Source: Selaginella moellendorffii (Eukaryota; Streptophyta; Lycopodiopsida; Selaginellales; Selaginellaceae). Taken from it: DNA of 64,000 nt. Under the pieces are notes generated by a model. The model had not been told where the DNA came from, searched no databases, and saw nothing but the letters and a program-made list of their open reading frames with translations. Every line of letters begins with the position of its first letter. The first letter of the stretch is position 1. The stretch covers positions 372,001-436,000 of the forward strand of contig NW_003314350.1 of NCBI RefSeq assembly GCF_000143415.4, given 5' to 3'. A program made the translations under genes and the position numbers. Below are positions 34,984 to 46,800 of the stretch, one piece after another.

Positions 34984-35725
34984 TCTTCTAGCTCTTGGAT
35001 TTTCCCCTCAAGACACCATAATCCGCTGCCCTGTGCATCCTAGAATCCCTCTAGCTCCTCCTACCTCGCATTCTTGGCCGATGATCCAGCGCTGGAATCG
35101 TGGCAAGCTCGCGCATTCCAGGAGAGGGAGAAGCAAACACACCTCCACTGTAGCAACCCTAAAACAACGAAGACGATCGCGATTCGCGATTGCGTCGCTG
35201 GCTTGTCACTGCCAATACTGCCGCGCCGATCCAGGAACCCTAGGCGGCGACCTGCGCGCGCCAGGAGAATCTCTTGCGCGCCCTCGCGTTGCTCGCGAGT
35301 GATTCTCTCCCTCGTTTTTTTCCAGCAAAGAAAGAAGCTAAAATGGTAAGAAAATCCTCTTTTCACCTGATTAGTAAAACCGTTTGCCACTTAGCGGGGT
35401 GAATATGCCGCGGAACATGCTCTCAATTATGCCGCTTGCCAGCGTGGCCGATAGCGACTTAAGATTAATCAATATGATTGGATGGTTTGGAAGAAATTTT
35501 TCTCCTACGTTTTGTATGATACTATCGACCTGGGCCTACTTTCTAAGGTTGAAAGAATCTAGGATTCAAATAATAAGAATATCTGATCATCAAAGGTTCT
35601 ATATAAAATATCTACTGGTAGTATACAAGTTTTATAATAATATTATAATGTAAAGGTTAACTAAAAGATAACACAAATTGGCCTTTAAGCCCTTGAAGAG
35701 AGAATTAGGGCTTTAGGTTTCTAGC
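34984..35725. promoter_or_regulatory. Divergent intergenic region of the MORN gene and the small membrane-protein gene
   Basis: 742 bp between two outward-facing starts. The part next to the MORN gene is GC-rich and looks like a 5' leader; 35390-35690 is AT-rich. No specific element could be proved. Confidence 0.4.
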
Positions 35726-36142
35726 ATGGCGGGAGGCGATGGCTCAGGTCAGTGTGATGGGATCCATGTCCTTTTCCTGGCGGCGCATTCCTAGCTATTG
35801 CAATCCTCGCAGTGGACAGACGCCTCACGGATTTGGAGAAGACGCAATTGCGGCGCAACAAGTTCGCGCTCAAGATCGGCTTTGGCCTCTTTTTCGCTGT
35901 AAATATCGTCTTGATTGGTAAGCATTTTCATTTCTAGGCGGGAGTCCTATGCAAAAGTGGTTTTTCTTTCGAATCTTATATTTTTTGGAGCAGGGCATGC
36001 TTTAGTGACTGATCCAAAGTCTGTTTATTCGCCGGATCATCACACCAATCTCCGGAAACAGAGATTGGCCGCTAGAGAAGCCGAGAAAAATCGTCAAGAC
36101 TCGCAAAAACCTCTCGGAGACTCGCCACAAGCCGCAAGTTAG
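35726..36142 (+). CDS. Small single-pass membrane protein, unknown function
   Basis: Three exons, 35726-35747, 35795-35917 and 35994-36142, give 97 residues starting MAGGDGSAIAILAVDRRL. Residues about 33-50 (FALKIGFGLFFAVNIVLIG) form one membrane span. The rest is charged and hydrophilic, with a Lys/Arg/Gln-rich C-terminus. Both junctions keep phase (G|CT and G|GG). The first intron is only 47 nt. I do not recognise the family. The gene rests on splice logic and the clean frame; without the introns no long frame exists. Confidence 0.5.
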
Positions 36143-39100
36143 AATTCCTTGCGAGGTACGTATGACTTCTCCTCTCCAGTTTTACTTTTTCCCTGGTTTT
36201 GTTCTTGATGCCATATTCAGGACTGCGAACTCGACGTGAAAATCACTCTTTACATTTTGTCTCAGAACTTTGGAATACTTTTTTCCTTTTCTCAATGGAG
36301 GGATTGCGGGCTTGCTTGAAACTTCCTCTCTGGATTGGAACTTGTAAGATACACCAGGACCTTTCTCGATCAAAAGTTGCGACATGGGGGCTACCTTCTT
36401 TTTCTAAAAGAAAAATGGATGGACCCAAGCCTGATGATCCAATCCTCCTAACGTTTTTCACATATCCAAGTAACCATTGCGAGCTAGCACTTTTAAGAAT
36501 TGTTCAGAGTTTTCAATTGTGTCACGAAAAAGGATGTACTGGCAGGAGTTTTTTGTTTGAAGTGTTATACAAGGAATTCAACCATTTTTGTCCCAAAACT
36601 TTTGGAGATTTTTTCTTTCTTTAGATCTTCGCCATATCCAAAATAATTTTAAAAGGAAAAGATTATACGCACCAACAGAGGACAAATGTATTGCAACAAT
36701 GAGCTCTACAACATTTTCTTCTTCTCCCTCAAAGAAGCATCATGGCCTTTTCGTGGTAAAGAGCGGCGAAACCATCAAAACGATTCTAAACTTGTTGTGC
36801 AAAATTTGATATCGTCATGAAATGAGGTCACAAAAAACAATTCGTTTTCTAGCCTGATGGTAACACTTTTTTTTTTAAATTTTCTTACGTGCATTCTTTT
36901 GATCGATCGTGCCAGATGCAAAAGTTTAACAAAAACTCTGCAACGAATATTCTTGACCAAACCAGCAAGCATCTTTCAAACGTGGAAACCCTTTGCCTTT
37001 TACGTGAGGAAACCCTAATTTCAAAGGTGTTCACTGCCAAAACGGGAAAGAAAGCTTGGTTTTTTCACACAGAGCTCCAGAACAGTACACATATGTCACC
37101 ATCCTGTCTCTGTGTTTGTTTGTGCTTGTTTGACTGAGCTCTTTTTGACCAAGTCTCTCTAAATTTCTTTCTAGTAATTCTTTTATTTTCAAAAATTGAA
37201 AATAAAAATTTCTGCTTCAGCTGCTCTGCACAATGCAAATGCAGGTCTGCCACAGACCCTGGCTGCAGTCTGAGGAAAAATCACCTCCTCCTCCCATCCA
37301 TCCATCCTCTCACTTTCATACTAATCTCTTGTTAATTTCCATGCCTAGTGGAAAGCAAGTGCCCCTCCCTCCCTCCTTTTTTTTTGTTCCTAGGCCCAGC
37401 ACAGACAAACAGATGGCAGCAAGAAGGATTCAGGAAAAACAGCAGCTTTCCTATCTATGCATTTTTAAAATGTTTTTTTCTTGAGGGGTGTTTTTGTTTT
37501 GATGCGGTCCAGTGCAATGGATCATGGGCTGCTAACACCTCTCCTCAGATGAGTCAATCAAGCATTGGCAGCTGTAACATCAATCCAATCTCATCAGGAA
37601 GGATTGCAACTGGGCGTCAATTTAAAAAAGAAAGGCTGGTTTGCATCCTGTCCCTTGATTCGGCCCACATCCGACGGCGGTTCCAAAGATTCCTGTTTCT
37701 CGAATTCGTGGCCTTGGTTTCAACTTGAACGTCAAAACAAAGCCAGCCAGCCAAGGAGAAAAGGTCCCACGTTTCCAGATTCTCCTGCTGCTCGATGCAT
37801 GGACGGGGCATATTCCCAGTTCCAATAGATGAAATCATTATAACTGGAGAGGCACCTCCCCAATTATGAAGTCAGCTATAGCTTGCTAGAGTCGTCTGGA
37901 AAGCAAAGAGAGAAAAGAGAAGAAGAAACGTACATACAAATCGTTTGATGATTGACATTATGTGTGCGGTTCCTTCTGGAAGCCTGAGGTTTAAGCCTGG
38001 CAATTACTCTATCTTAAGAAAGAGATCAGGAGATCAGGAGCTCACCAGATAAATCATTCCATTTGCAGCTAATTTGGAAAAGGAAATCACCCACCTAAAC
38101 TTAGCGTTCATCCCCAAGTTGTTCTTCCAGATAAGTTTGTCTGTATTGTTTGCTCCTGTTGGCTGACAGAGACCTCATATTTGGAGACCCAAAGAGACCT
38201 GAGAGCTGTTGTAGCAAAAGAAAAAAGAGACCAGCAGGGATTAAAATACAGCAGGCAAGCAAGGCAAGCAAATCACACCTCCAAGAAAAACAAAAATCTT
38301 TGATAACCAGCAAACACACACAGCAACATCACATGGGCTGTTTTTAATCCCTCCTGGCAAGAAACACCAACAAAGAGGTATAGAAGATACATACCTCTCA
38401 TTGGAGAGATCTTGGAGCAGCAGCAGCAGCAGTAAGCATGAGCCCAGTGGTAAGTTTTTCTCCAGCAAGGAAGTAAGACTTCGGTCACTTTGGCCATGTG
38501 TTTGCTGGCTGGCTGGCTGGATCATGTCATGTCATTACACTCTGGCAGCAGAGAAATTCCCTCCCTGTTCACAATCATAGACTCTTTTGATCCATCTCTT
38601 GTTTGTTTACAGCATCTCTTGTTCAAGGACTGAGAAAGAGAGGGACGAGCATTAGATTAGATTAATTAGCGGCATATAAAACGATAAACGAGTGAATAAA
38701 ACAATGGAAGCAGACATACCGAGAAATACCTCTGTATAGTGTGCGCGCGCGCGCATATCGCTATGCGGTGTGTGTGCCACGATGATCCAGCCAACTTGTT
38801 GCTACACCAAAGTCAAATTGCTGTCTGTGCACGACGGCATCATCACGCGGGGACGCGGTAAAAGATGGTGGGCTGCACTGTCTGCTGGCTGTTCAAACCA
38901 AAGGCAAGACTCAAATTGATGAGCACGGAAAAACTTACGGCCGGGCCGAAAGTCGCTCGAGCCATCTAGTCGGTCGATGATCTTCCAGCCATCTAGTCGG
39001 TCGATGATCTTCCAGAGCAAGAGGTATTTTTGCGTTGGACCAGAGGTGGTAGGCAAGCAACAGTGGTGATCGCCAGGAACGAACGCTCTCCTGGAAAGAA

Positions 39101-39180
39101 GAGAAAGAAAAGCAAGAAAAGCAGGGATTCTTAGAGTTTGATTAAGTCTTGAGAGACTAAACTTACGTGCTTGTCGCTCT
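36143..39180. other. About 3 kb with no supported gene
   Basis: Open frames on both strands are short and lack domains. The region holds a CGCGCG run near 38735-38753, TGGC repeats near 38505-38520 and the tandem duplication listed separately. A non-coding transcript cannot be excluded. Confidence 0.45.
38962..39015. repeat. Perfect 27-bp tandem duplication
   Basis: The unit starting CCATCTAGTCGGTCGATGAT and ending TCTTCCAG occurs twice with no mismatch (38962-38988 and 38989-39015). Confidence 0.95.
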
Positions 39181-41146
39181 GGCGATGTCGGCCCATATGT
39201 CGCTATTCATGAACAGGAACAGTGCTGCTGCTGCTGCGGTGCTGAGCTAGTGCTGCGAACTTGAACGATTCCTTCCTTCTCGGCCAATATATCCCACAAA
39301 TCTGGTCCTCTTTTCTTTTCTTCCGCTGGCTGCCTAGCGTTGAGCGCTCGGTCTCATGAACCAAAGGGACCCATCCGGAACACCACCTGCGCGACACGCT
39401 ACCTCAAGCGGAGGACCCGGCGCTGGATTTCTTTGATTTTTCAATCCTGGAGGGCTCTTGAAAGCCAAAGCTTTTGTGGAGCGTCCTGTCTTGCTTTTCT
39501 TCTTTTTCTTCCGCTTTCGATAACTCGTTGTTCTTTCTCCGCTTCCCTCCTGTTGTTATGTAGTATATTTTTCGAGAGAGCTGCAGTCTCTCCATTTTTC
39601 TCCGCTCCAAATTTCTCGTTGATGTGTACGAAGCCCCCTCTTCTTCTATCATTTTCTATTCATGGCTCGGGGCGGTCTCAGTCTCGTCTGAGTTAGTTTC
39701 GCTGCTTGGCTCGTCCGCTCGCGTCGCTCGATCGCTCTTGTTTTCTTTTCCTCTTTCCTTTTCTTTATGGTTTCTTTTTAGTACTCGCAACTTCGTCGCC
39801 CGTTGGTCGGACAGTCCTCTCCTCGTTTTGGCTTTTCTCCAGATTTCAAGTGCTTCTATTTCCGCTCCTCGCCGCATATAATATCACCCTCACATTCTTT
39901 CTGTCCGCCGCTCCATGCAAATTTCCTGAAACCCAACGAAAGCCCATCAGCGGAGTGAGCACTTCCAAAGCAAAGTAGCTATGCTATATAGTTCTCTCTA
40001 GGCAGCAGCCACTCCCACATCCCTCACAAGCGCAGAGCTAGAATTTCAGCGAAGTGTGTCTGTACCTGGAGCGGAAGCAGCACTTGGAGCAGCACTTGGA
40101 GCAAAGCAGCTCAATCTCGCTCTCGTTGGTGCCTTGGAAGTGTTAAAAAATCCGCCTTGTTTGAGCAGTAGCAAGAACCGAGGTAATAGGTGCTATGGAG
40201 TGACCGTCGTCCATGTGCGGCCTCGTGCAACACTGTTGCTGTTGAATCCTACACGTGCACTCCCAGTTGTTCATCTTCCCGTTTGCTTGTGGAGCTATAG
40301 CCTGTGCTCATATCCCCAAATCATCACCTCCCTTTCCTTCTTCTTCTTCTTCTTCCTCTTCCTCTCTCTCTCTCTCTTTCTCCATCTCCATCCTTGCAAA
40401 TATCAATCAAGAGTCCTGGAAAAACAAAGCGCTGAGAGAGAGAGAGAGAGAGAGCGTGAGTATAAAAATGCGTGGCTTTTTTTATGTACCACTCACATCA
40501 AATCACTGAGAGCTGAGCTGCCCGATCCTGCTGCTCCTGCTGCTGCTGGCTGGTTATAGACCTCGGTAGATGCCTCTCCACTTCAAGCTGTAGAAAAGGA
40601 AAGCCGGGTCTTCAAAGCTGTGCTTCTTGTACTTCATATATTCGGCTCTTGGTCGCGTTTTTAAGGAGAGAATCACAACAGGCCGCTGCTGCTGCTGCTA
40701 CTGCCGCCGCTGCTGCTGCTCCTCCTCAAGCGTGTATCTCTAGCTCTTTCGTTGCTACCTCGTCTCCTCCTCTTCCCCCCACTCTCTCGCTGCTCTTTAA
40801 GTTTGAGAGGTAGAGCTACAGTTGAGCCTGATCTGAGTTGAGGCCGAGAGTTTTCTTCGATTTTCTGCTCCAACGTTGCAGCAGGTACTTGGTTTTGTTT
40901 CCGCAGGTCATGGGTCTCTCACGTAGGCCGGAGAATGCAGGGAATTCTCAGCTTTGATGGTCAGTTCAGTCCAGGGATAAATAACAGTCTCATAGCAGGT
41001 GGGTTGGAGATGAAAACGAAGAGGAAAAACTCGCTCTTTTGGCCAGTTCTAGAGCGCGACAGCAGCTCCCGCATTTTCTGGTAGCAAGAGAGCACACTGC
41101 AGCAAAGGCAAAGGGTTAGTACAAGCTAGAAGATAGATAGGAAAGC
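39181..41146 (+). promoter_or_regulatory. Long upstream region of the AHL gene, pyrimidine-rich with simple repeats
   Basis: Nearly 2 kb without a credible gene. It has CTT/CTC runs (about 40338-40384), a GA microsatellite (about 40433-40454) and GCT/CTG-rich patches (about 40682-40728). TATATA-like sequence lies at about 39983-39990. Such CT-rich leaders are common in plant regulator genes. The transcription start cannot be fixed from sequence. Confidence 0.45.
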
Positions 41147-42220
41147 ATGGATCCAAGCAGGCTTGGTCGTTTGCCTCCTCCATTCTCGTTCCAGCCAATG
41201 CAACCCCTCCAGGAGCACGACCACGGGCAGCAAGGTCCCTCCCTGCACAACTCGGAAGAGGATGAGTACAGCAACAGCAGCGGCCAAAACACCATGACTC
41301 CAAGCAACAAAGGGAATGGAAACAACAAAGGCATGAGGAAGGGAATGGGGAACAAAGCCATGGGAGAAGCCGGCGAAGTTGTCCGCAAGCCCCGAGGCCG
41401 ACCACCCGGCTCCAAGAACAAGCCCAAGCCGCCGATAATCATCACCCGTGAAACAGGAACTGGCATGCGTCCACACGTTCTCGAGATCGCCTCTGGTTGC
41501 GACGTCCACGAGTGCATTGCAACCTTCGCACGCCGCAGGCAGCGCTCCCTGTGCGTGCTCGGCGCCAGCGGTACAGTCTCCAACGTGACGCTGCGGCAGC
41601 CGACGGTACCACCCGGCGGTAACTCGGCCTCGGTCTTAACTCTCCACGGACGCTTTGATATCCTCTCCATGTCCGGCACCTTCATGCAGCCCACGGCACC
41701 GCAGCCTCTCATGCCAATGCCGCTGCCGCCAACTTCGTCACCGTCTCTTTTCGGCGGTGGTGGTGGCGGTGGTGGTGGCGGCGGAAGCAATGCTTCTAGT
41801 CCGTCCAGCATGCCAACTTGTCCGAGCTCCGGACTCACCATCTCCATGGCCGGAGCGCAGGGACAAGTCATTGGAGGACTAGTCGTAGGGGCTCTCATGT
41901 CCGTAAGTCCGATACTGGTGATAGCCGCCTCCTTTCTCGGACCTTGTGCAGAGCGCTTGCCTCTGGACGAGCACGAGCAGGATCAGCACGGGATGCTGAA
42001 CGGAAACAATGGAGGTGGACCGGGTCTTCCTCCACACCACTTGGCTTTAGCCGCTGGAGGATCGGGAGGTGGTCCTTCGGGAGGAATGGGTCCTGGCAGC
42101 GTCCCCAATGATCCTTGCGCCATGTCTCTGTATAATCTTCCGCAGGTGTCGCTGGGAAACCAGATAACTCCAGATATCCTGGCTTGGGCTGCTGCAGCTG
42201 GCGGAAGGCCCCCCTTCTGA
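41147..42220 (+). CDS. AT-hook motif nuclear-localised (AHL) DNA-binding protein
   Basis: Intronless, 357 residues. One type-I AT-hook (RKPRGRPPGSKNKPKPP, near residues 80-96) binds the minor groove of AT-rich DNA. The PPC/DUF296 domain follows: HVLEIASGCDVHECIATFARRR, LCVLGASGTVSNVTLRQP, LTLHGRFDILSMSGTF and ISMAGAQGQVIGGLVVGAL. One AT-hook and no introns fit clade A AHLs, which act as multimers with other nuclear factors in growth and development. Unusual here: the loop after LSMSGTF is expanded to about 50 residues, with Pro- and poly-Gly-rich sequence. The C-terminus is Gly-rich. A GCTGCT-rich stretch follows in the 3' leader region (42272-42312). Confidence 0.93.
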   Translation: MDPSRLGRLPPPFSFQPMQPLQEHDHGQQGPSLHNSEEDEYSNSSGQNTMTPSNKGNGNNKGMRKGMGNKAMGEAGEVVRKPRGRPPGSKNKPKPPIIITRETGTGMRPHVLEIASGCDVHECIATFARRRQRSLCVLGASGTVSNVTLRQPTVPPGGNSASVLTLHGRFDILSMSGTFMQPTAPQPLMPMPLPPTSSPSLFGGGGGGGGGGGSNASSPSSMPTCPSSGLTISMAGAQGQVIGGLVVGALMSVSPILVIAASFLGPCAERLPLDEHEQDQHGMLNGNNGGGPGLPPHHLALAAGGSGGGPSGGMGPGSVPNDPCAMSLYNLPQVSLGNQITPDILAWAAAAGGRPPF

Positions 42221-43846
42221 TCATTCATCGTCTCTTCTTTCGCTTCATAATCTTCTCTAAAATTCGTTCGTGCTGCTGCTGCTGTTGTTGCTGCTGCTGC
42301 TTCCTGCTGCTTTCTCCGAGAGTTTCTTCACTGGGAGCTAAAGATCACTAGCTCTCAAACCAGATTTTTTCGTCTTGTTCCATCTTTTCGGACACCTGCA
42401 CCTGCAACAGCGAACGATTTTGTCAGAGGCTCTGGAATTTTCACGAAACTGGCACGTACCTCCTGATTCGGCGTTCCTCACATTCATGCGGTACGCTGAG
42501 CTTTTTTTAATCTCTTTCACTTCCTCTCTTCAAAGGCCTGCTGCTGGAAATTTGGCTGCTGAAGGAAGCTGTACAAGCTCGATTTGAGTTTCCAGCAGCT
42601 CGTGCAGCGCTCGGATGCTGACTTCACTGCGCGTACGTGTCTACAATTTGATCCCGAAGATTCAAGTCTCTGCAAGCCCGGAGCGAGGCTCACTCTAGCT
42701 AGGCCGTGGACTTGCTCGAGACGACAAATCTCCGCTCCATTGGACAAGAAAGGAGCTGCTCGGAATGCTTGTATAGATTGCTGAGATAATTGCTCCTTCC
42801 TTTTCCCGCGTATCACTCCTCGCTGTAGAAAGCAAAAAAGAAAAAAAACAAAGAGAGCAAAATATCTAGTTAATTGTCATCTATGAAAAGAAAAAACGAA
42901 AAGAAATCAACTTTCCCCGCGCATTACTCCTCCGCCCAGCAGCAAAAGATGAAAACTTTTACGTGAGATTAGATCTTGCATGCAATCTTATAAAGAGAGA
43001 TCCGGAGCAGCATTGCAAAAATGGACTCGAGATTCTCTTTTCGCTCAGAAAATGGCTTGTCCATACCAGCCCGTTCGGCGAAAGAATTCGACCAACATTG
43101 GCCATCGCTGCCGAGACGTGGACAAGACACAGTGATGGCTCTATTTCTCATCCTTGTGTCTTGGCACACACGTTCTCCCTGCCACAAAATGCTTGGCTTG
43201 TCTTGAGCTGGACAGCAAAATCTTCTTCCTTTTCCCAGTCAAGCCCCCATTACTACAAAGTTACTCGGCCTTACGACGATTCGTTTTTGCAACTGCAGAA
43301 CCCCCCCACGCCGTGTTGGATCATTCATTTCCCACTGTCTCTTTCCCTGGACATTTTGATTCTGTGTTCTCCTCCTTAACTCCTGATTGTAACTTCCTTA
43401 TGTGAAAAAGACCCCCTCTGTGCTGCTGCTGTTCTCTGGTGTGTTGGCTTTTCTTCCCATCTTCCCCTGTTTAGGACTCGAGAACGGAGGCTGCCTGCCT
43501 GCCTGCCTGCCTTCACTCATGCCGGCCTGGAATTGCCACTTTGCATGCAGCCTGTGATACTTTGCTAGTAACGCTCCAGAGGATGTTCTAGAAGTGCACT
43601 TAAACCCGCAGAATAGACCGCTTAAACTGGCTTTGCTCCCTGCCTGTAAGGAAACACAATGCCTTTTGGTTAATGGGATTCCACATCAAAAGAACGGAAG
43701 ACAACTTGCCTCTTGCGCAGAGCGGACGGAAAGTAAAAAGGAGAGAACTTACATCGAGTGCCAGGCCTCCCACCAAATATTTGACTACCGAGTTTGGACC
43801 TACATTGACAAAAATGTATCTGCTTAGCTCCCACACACAGATCTAC
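42221..43846. other. Intergenic, no supported gene
   Basis: GCT-rich patch at 42272-42312, AT-rich 42830-42960, a CTGC tetranucleotide repeat at about 43489-43512. No coding frame with a known domain was seen. Confidence 0.45.
43489..43512. repeat. (TGCC/CTGC)n tetranucleotide repeat
   Basis: About five perfect units followed by TTCACTC. Simple sequence repeat. Confidence 0.9.
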
Positions 43847-46800
43847 CTATGGACACGATGTGTTGGTGGCTTCCTCTCGCAGGGCATCCTCGGCTTTTAT
43901 TACCCCCTGCAGGAAAGCGTACATCAGTGGTGAATTAATATAATCGACAAAATCTCAGCCCCTCACCTGAAGAATAAGGATGGCTGCCGTCTTATCTAGG
44001 ACTTCATTATATTCGTCACATGAAAAGTACTGAAAATCCAGAGCTTTAGCAGCAAAACAAACAGTGTCGCTACTATTACGCACCTGAACGCAGTTTGGGC
44101 AACCAGTGTTCCCAGTACAGTCACAAGACAGCACTTGTTCCAATGCCGCCTGGAGTAACTCCGCAAAAAGTGGCTGCGCCTGTAATACAAATGCAGGTTA
44201 GAAGGAGGCGCTTGAACTGCTAAAGATTTTTCACCTGAGCAGAAATCCCGATGCCACCCGGACAACGATCGAAGACAAGCAACCTTACCGGATAATAACG
44301 TTTATCTTGGGGGTGAGCACAGTCTGTACCGACGTCTGACGGGTTGCACATGATATATCTGCAAGAGAAAGTTGATTTTCAAGCCTCTGAATCAGGAAAA
44401 CTTACAGCGGAAGGACGTTTAAGAGTGCATGACAGGCTGAGTGAAGGCCAGCTCGCAAATCAAGACATTTGGCCTCAACAGCTTCCTTGACTTCGTTGGG
44501 AACACGAATCCAAGCCGCCTATAATGCAGACTCAAGTCGGAAGTCCTTCCACGCTCAAGTTAAAATTTCACCTGAGAATCGTACGAAACGTTTGGAAGGT
44601 GAAGATCAACTGAATCGAAAGTTTCATTCGAAACTTCCCAGATCTTTCGAAATCCAATCCAGGACGTCGTTATTTGGCACCTGTTCACTTGTGCACTCGT
44701 GAGCCGGTATTTGACATCTGAGGCTCTTTTTGGATAAGTCTGTTCATCTTCGTTCGTTAGCTTTCAGAAGCGATTCGCGAAGCTAAGCTTACCAGTTCAC
44801 TGCCGACAACGTGCACGTCGGTGTAGTCTCGAGTTTTAGTATAGTACTTCACATCTGTTGGACGGCAGAAAGCCAACCTTTCCGTCAGGTTTAACCTGTT
44901 TACCAAAAACTTTTTTCCCTGATTTATATATACTGCACCTTCGTAAATCTGCAAAGATTATCCTCGTAAAGCTTTAGTACGACGATATCGGCTTTGAAAC
45001 CTGAAAGAACGCTCTATTTGCTTCCACTTCTTCAATAACCTTGCTAGTAACCTCATCGACAATAGAATACTTGTCTGGATCGATCGCTCTGATGCTGAAG
45101 GTAGCCGAGGGTAGCTTCTGAAATGACAACACAAATGAGAGTCTCCCATATGTAAAAATACGTACAGCTTCTCCAATGTAAGTCCAGGAATTGACGATTG
45201 AGCAACTCGGATGACGGGCAACGCATCCTTTTCGGACAAGTTCCGATATTGCTCCATCCAAGCTGGTACTGAAATAATCTTCATCGTAGACACTATGCAG
45301 ATGATGTTCAAATGCTGCGCACGTCAGATGCTGTCCCAGGACCTGCACCGAGAAAACATTTTCTGAAAATGTGTCACTGTCATCTTTTATACCTGTGGAT
45401 TGTGAGAATCAATCTGCGCGTTTTCAATGGGCCTCGAAAATAGTCTCAAAGGTTCTTTAAAGAAATGCTGGTCTAAAGGCCCTTCAAATGCCACGTAAAT
45501 TGATAAGGACGTCTTCTCCCTTCGGCCAGCTCGTCCTGCTTGTTGCCACAAGCTGCAAACACGATCAGGCCATACTGACGCTTTTAAACAGTCTCACCTT
45601 GCCACTGTACCAGGAAAGCCAAGATGCAGCGTGGCATCCAGGCTTCCAACGTCAATGCCAAGCTCCAAAGCGCTTGTTGCGGCCACACCACGGAGCTTTC
45701 CTCCAAACAGATCCTTTTCGATGCGTCGCCGTTCCTATCGAAAAGAGCCTTATGAGATATTTGAATAACGTTGTCACGACCTCTGGAGTGTAGCCCGCGC
45801 GATACGCTTGAATAGTGTGGACTAAATCAGGCGCAGTTTCTTTTAAAACACCATGACTGCAAAAATGATGTCAACCATAATACTCAAGAGCAAAGGATAA
45901 TTTACGTGTATGCCAAAACAAGCTCGCAAAGTTTACGAGTCTTGCAAAATGTTATGCACCGTAGTCCATGTTGCACCATTTCGGCAAAGAGATACGCAAC
46001 CTCTAGAATTGGGCTGCAAAAGGGGCAAATGCGTAAACCTTTCAAAATGTCAAGAGCTTGCACCTGAACCGCTTGGCTGGCTTGTCGTCTCCAGGATCCT
46101 TGATCCCCCGGACGGGAGGATTCCAAAGTAAAAACAGCTTTTCACCGCATGGGCTTCCATCCTCAGCAATGGACGTGACCTCTCTCAGGCCTGTAAGCTC
46201 CTAGAACAAAAGAAAAGAGATGAAAAAACGTTTAACTTAACCAACACGATACCATTGTGTGCTCCCTTGGGTTTGCTACTGTGGCGCTGCAGACGATAAA
46301 GGTCGGCACAGTACCGTATACTGCAAAACAATGCCGGTAAACGCCAACAAAAGTATACGCAATAAAAGAAAACGAACAATGAGCACATATGCGCCGTAAC
46401 CGACGTAGGATGAGAGCAACGTGACAACCAAAAGCTCCTCGATACGCATGAGCTTCATCAATCACTAGGTGCCTGGACGATACACGTAGTTAGACAACAG
46501 ACTAAAGCCATCCCGCTTACCGGAGGTTTGAAAGAAATCGTGCAAATTGTTTATGGAACGGCAAAATCGAGCAATGAAGCATGTCCGGATTAGTTATCAG
46601 CTGAAGTCAGGTGCAAAAGATTAAAGCATATATCAGAGAGAAACTTACGATTCTGGCCTTCTCTCGTAAAGTTTGCCTTTCAGCCTGACTCGTATCGCCG
46701 TCATACACTCCCGCCGTTATATCATTTGAGAAAGCTAGCAAAGCCCGTAATTGATCTTGGGCTAAGGCCTGGAAAAGGATAATTCTTGAGCTAGATAAAA

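Noticed and set aside
38100-38530. Hydrophobic minus-strand frames suggesting a small membrane protein
   Set aside because: Poly-Leu/Cys text comes from simple repeats (CAG/GCA, TGGC); no start context, splice signals or family match.
41116-41898. 260-codon minus-strand frame opposite the AHL gene
   Set aside because: Antisense to the AT-hook and PPC domains; its Pro run mirrors the Gly run on the coding strand.
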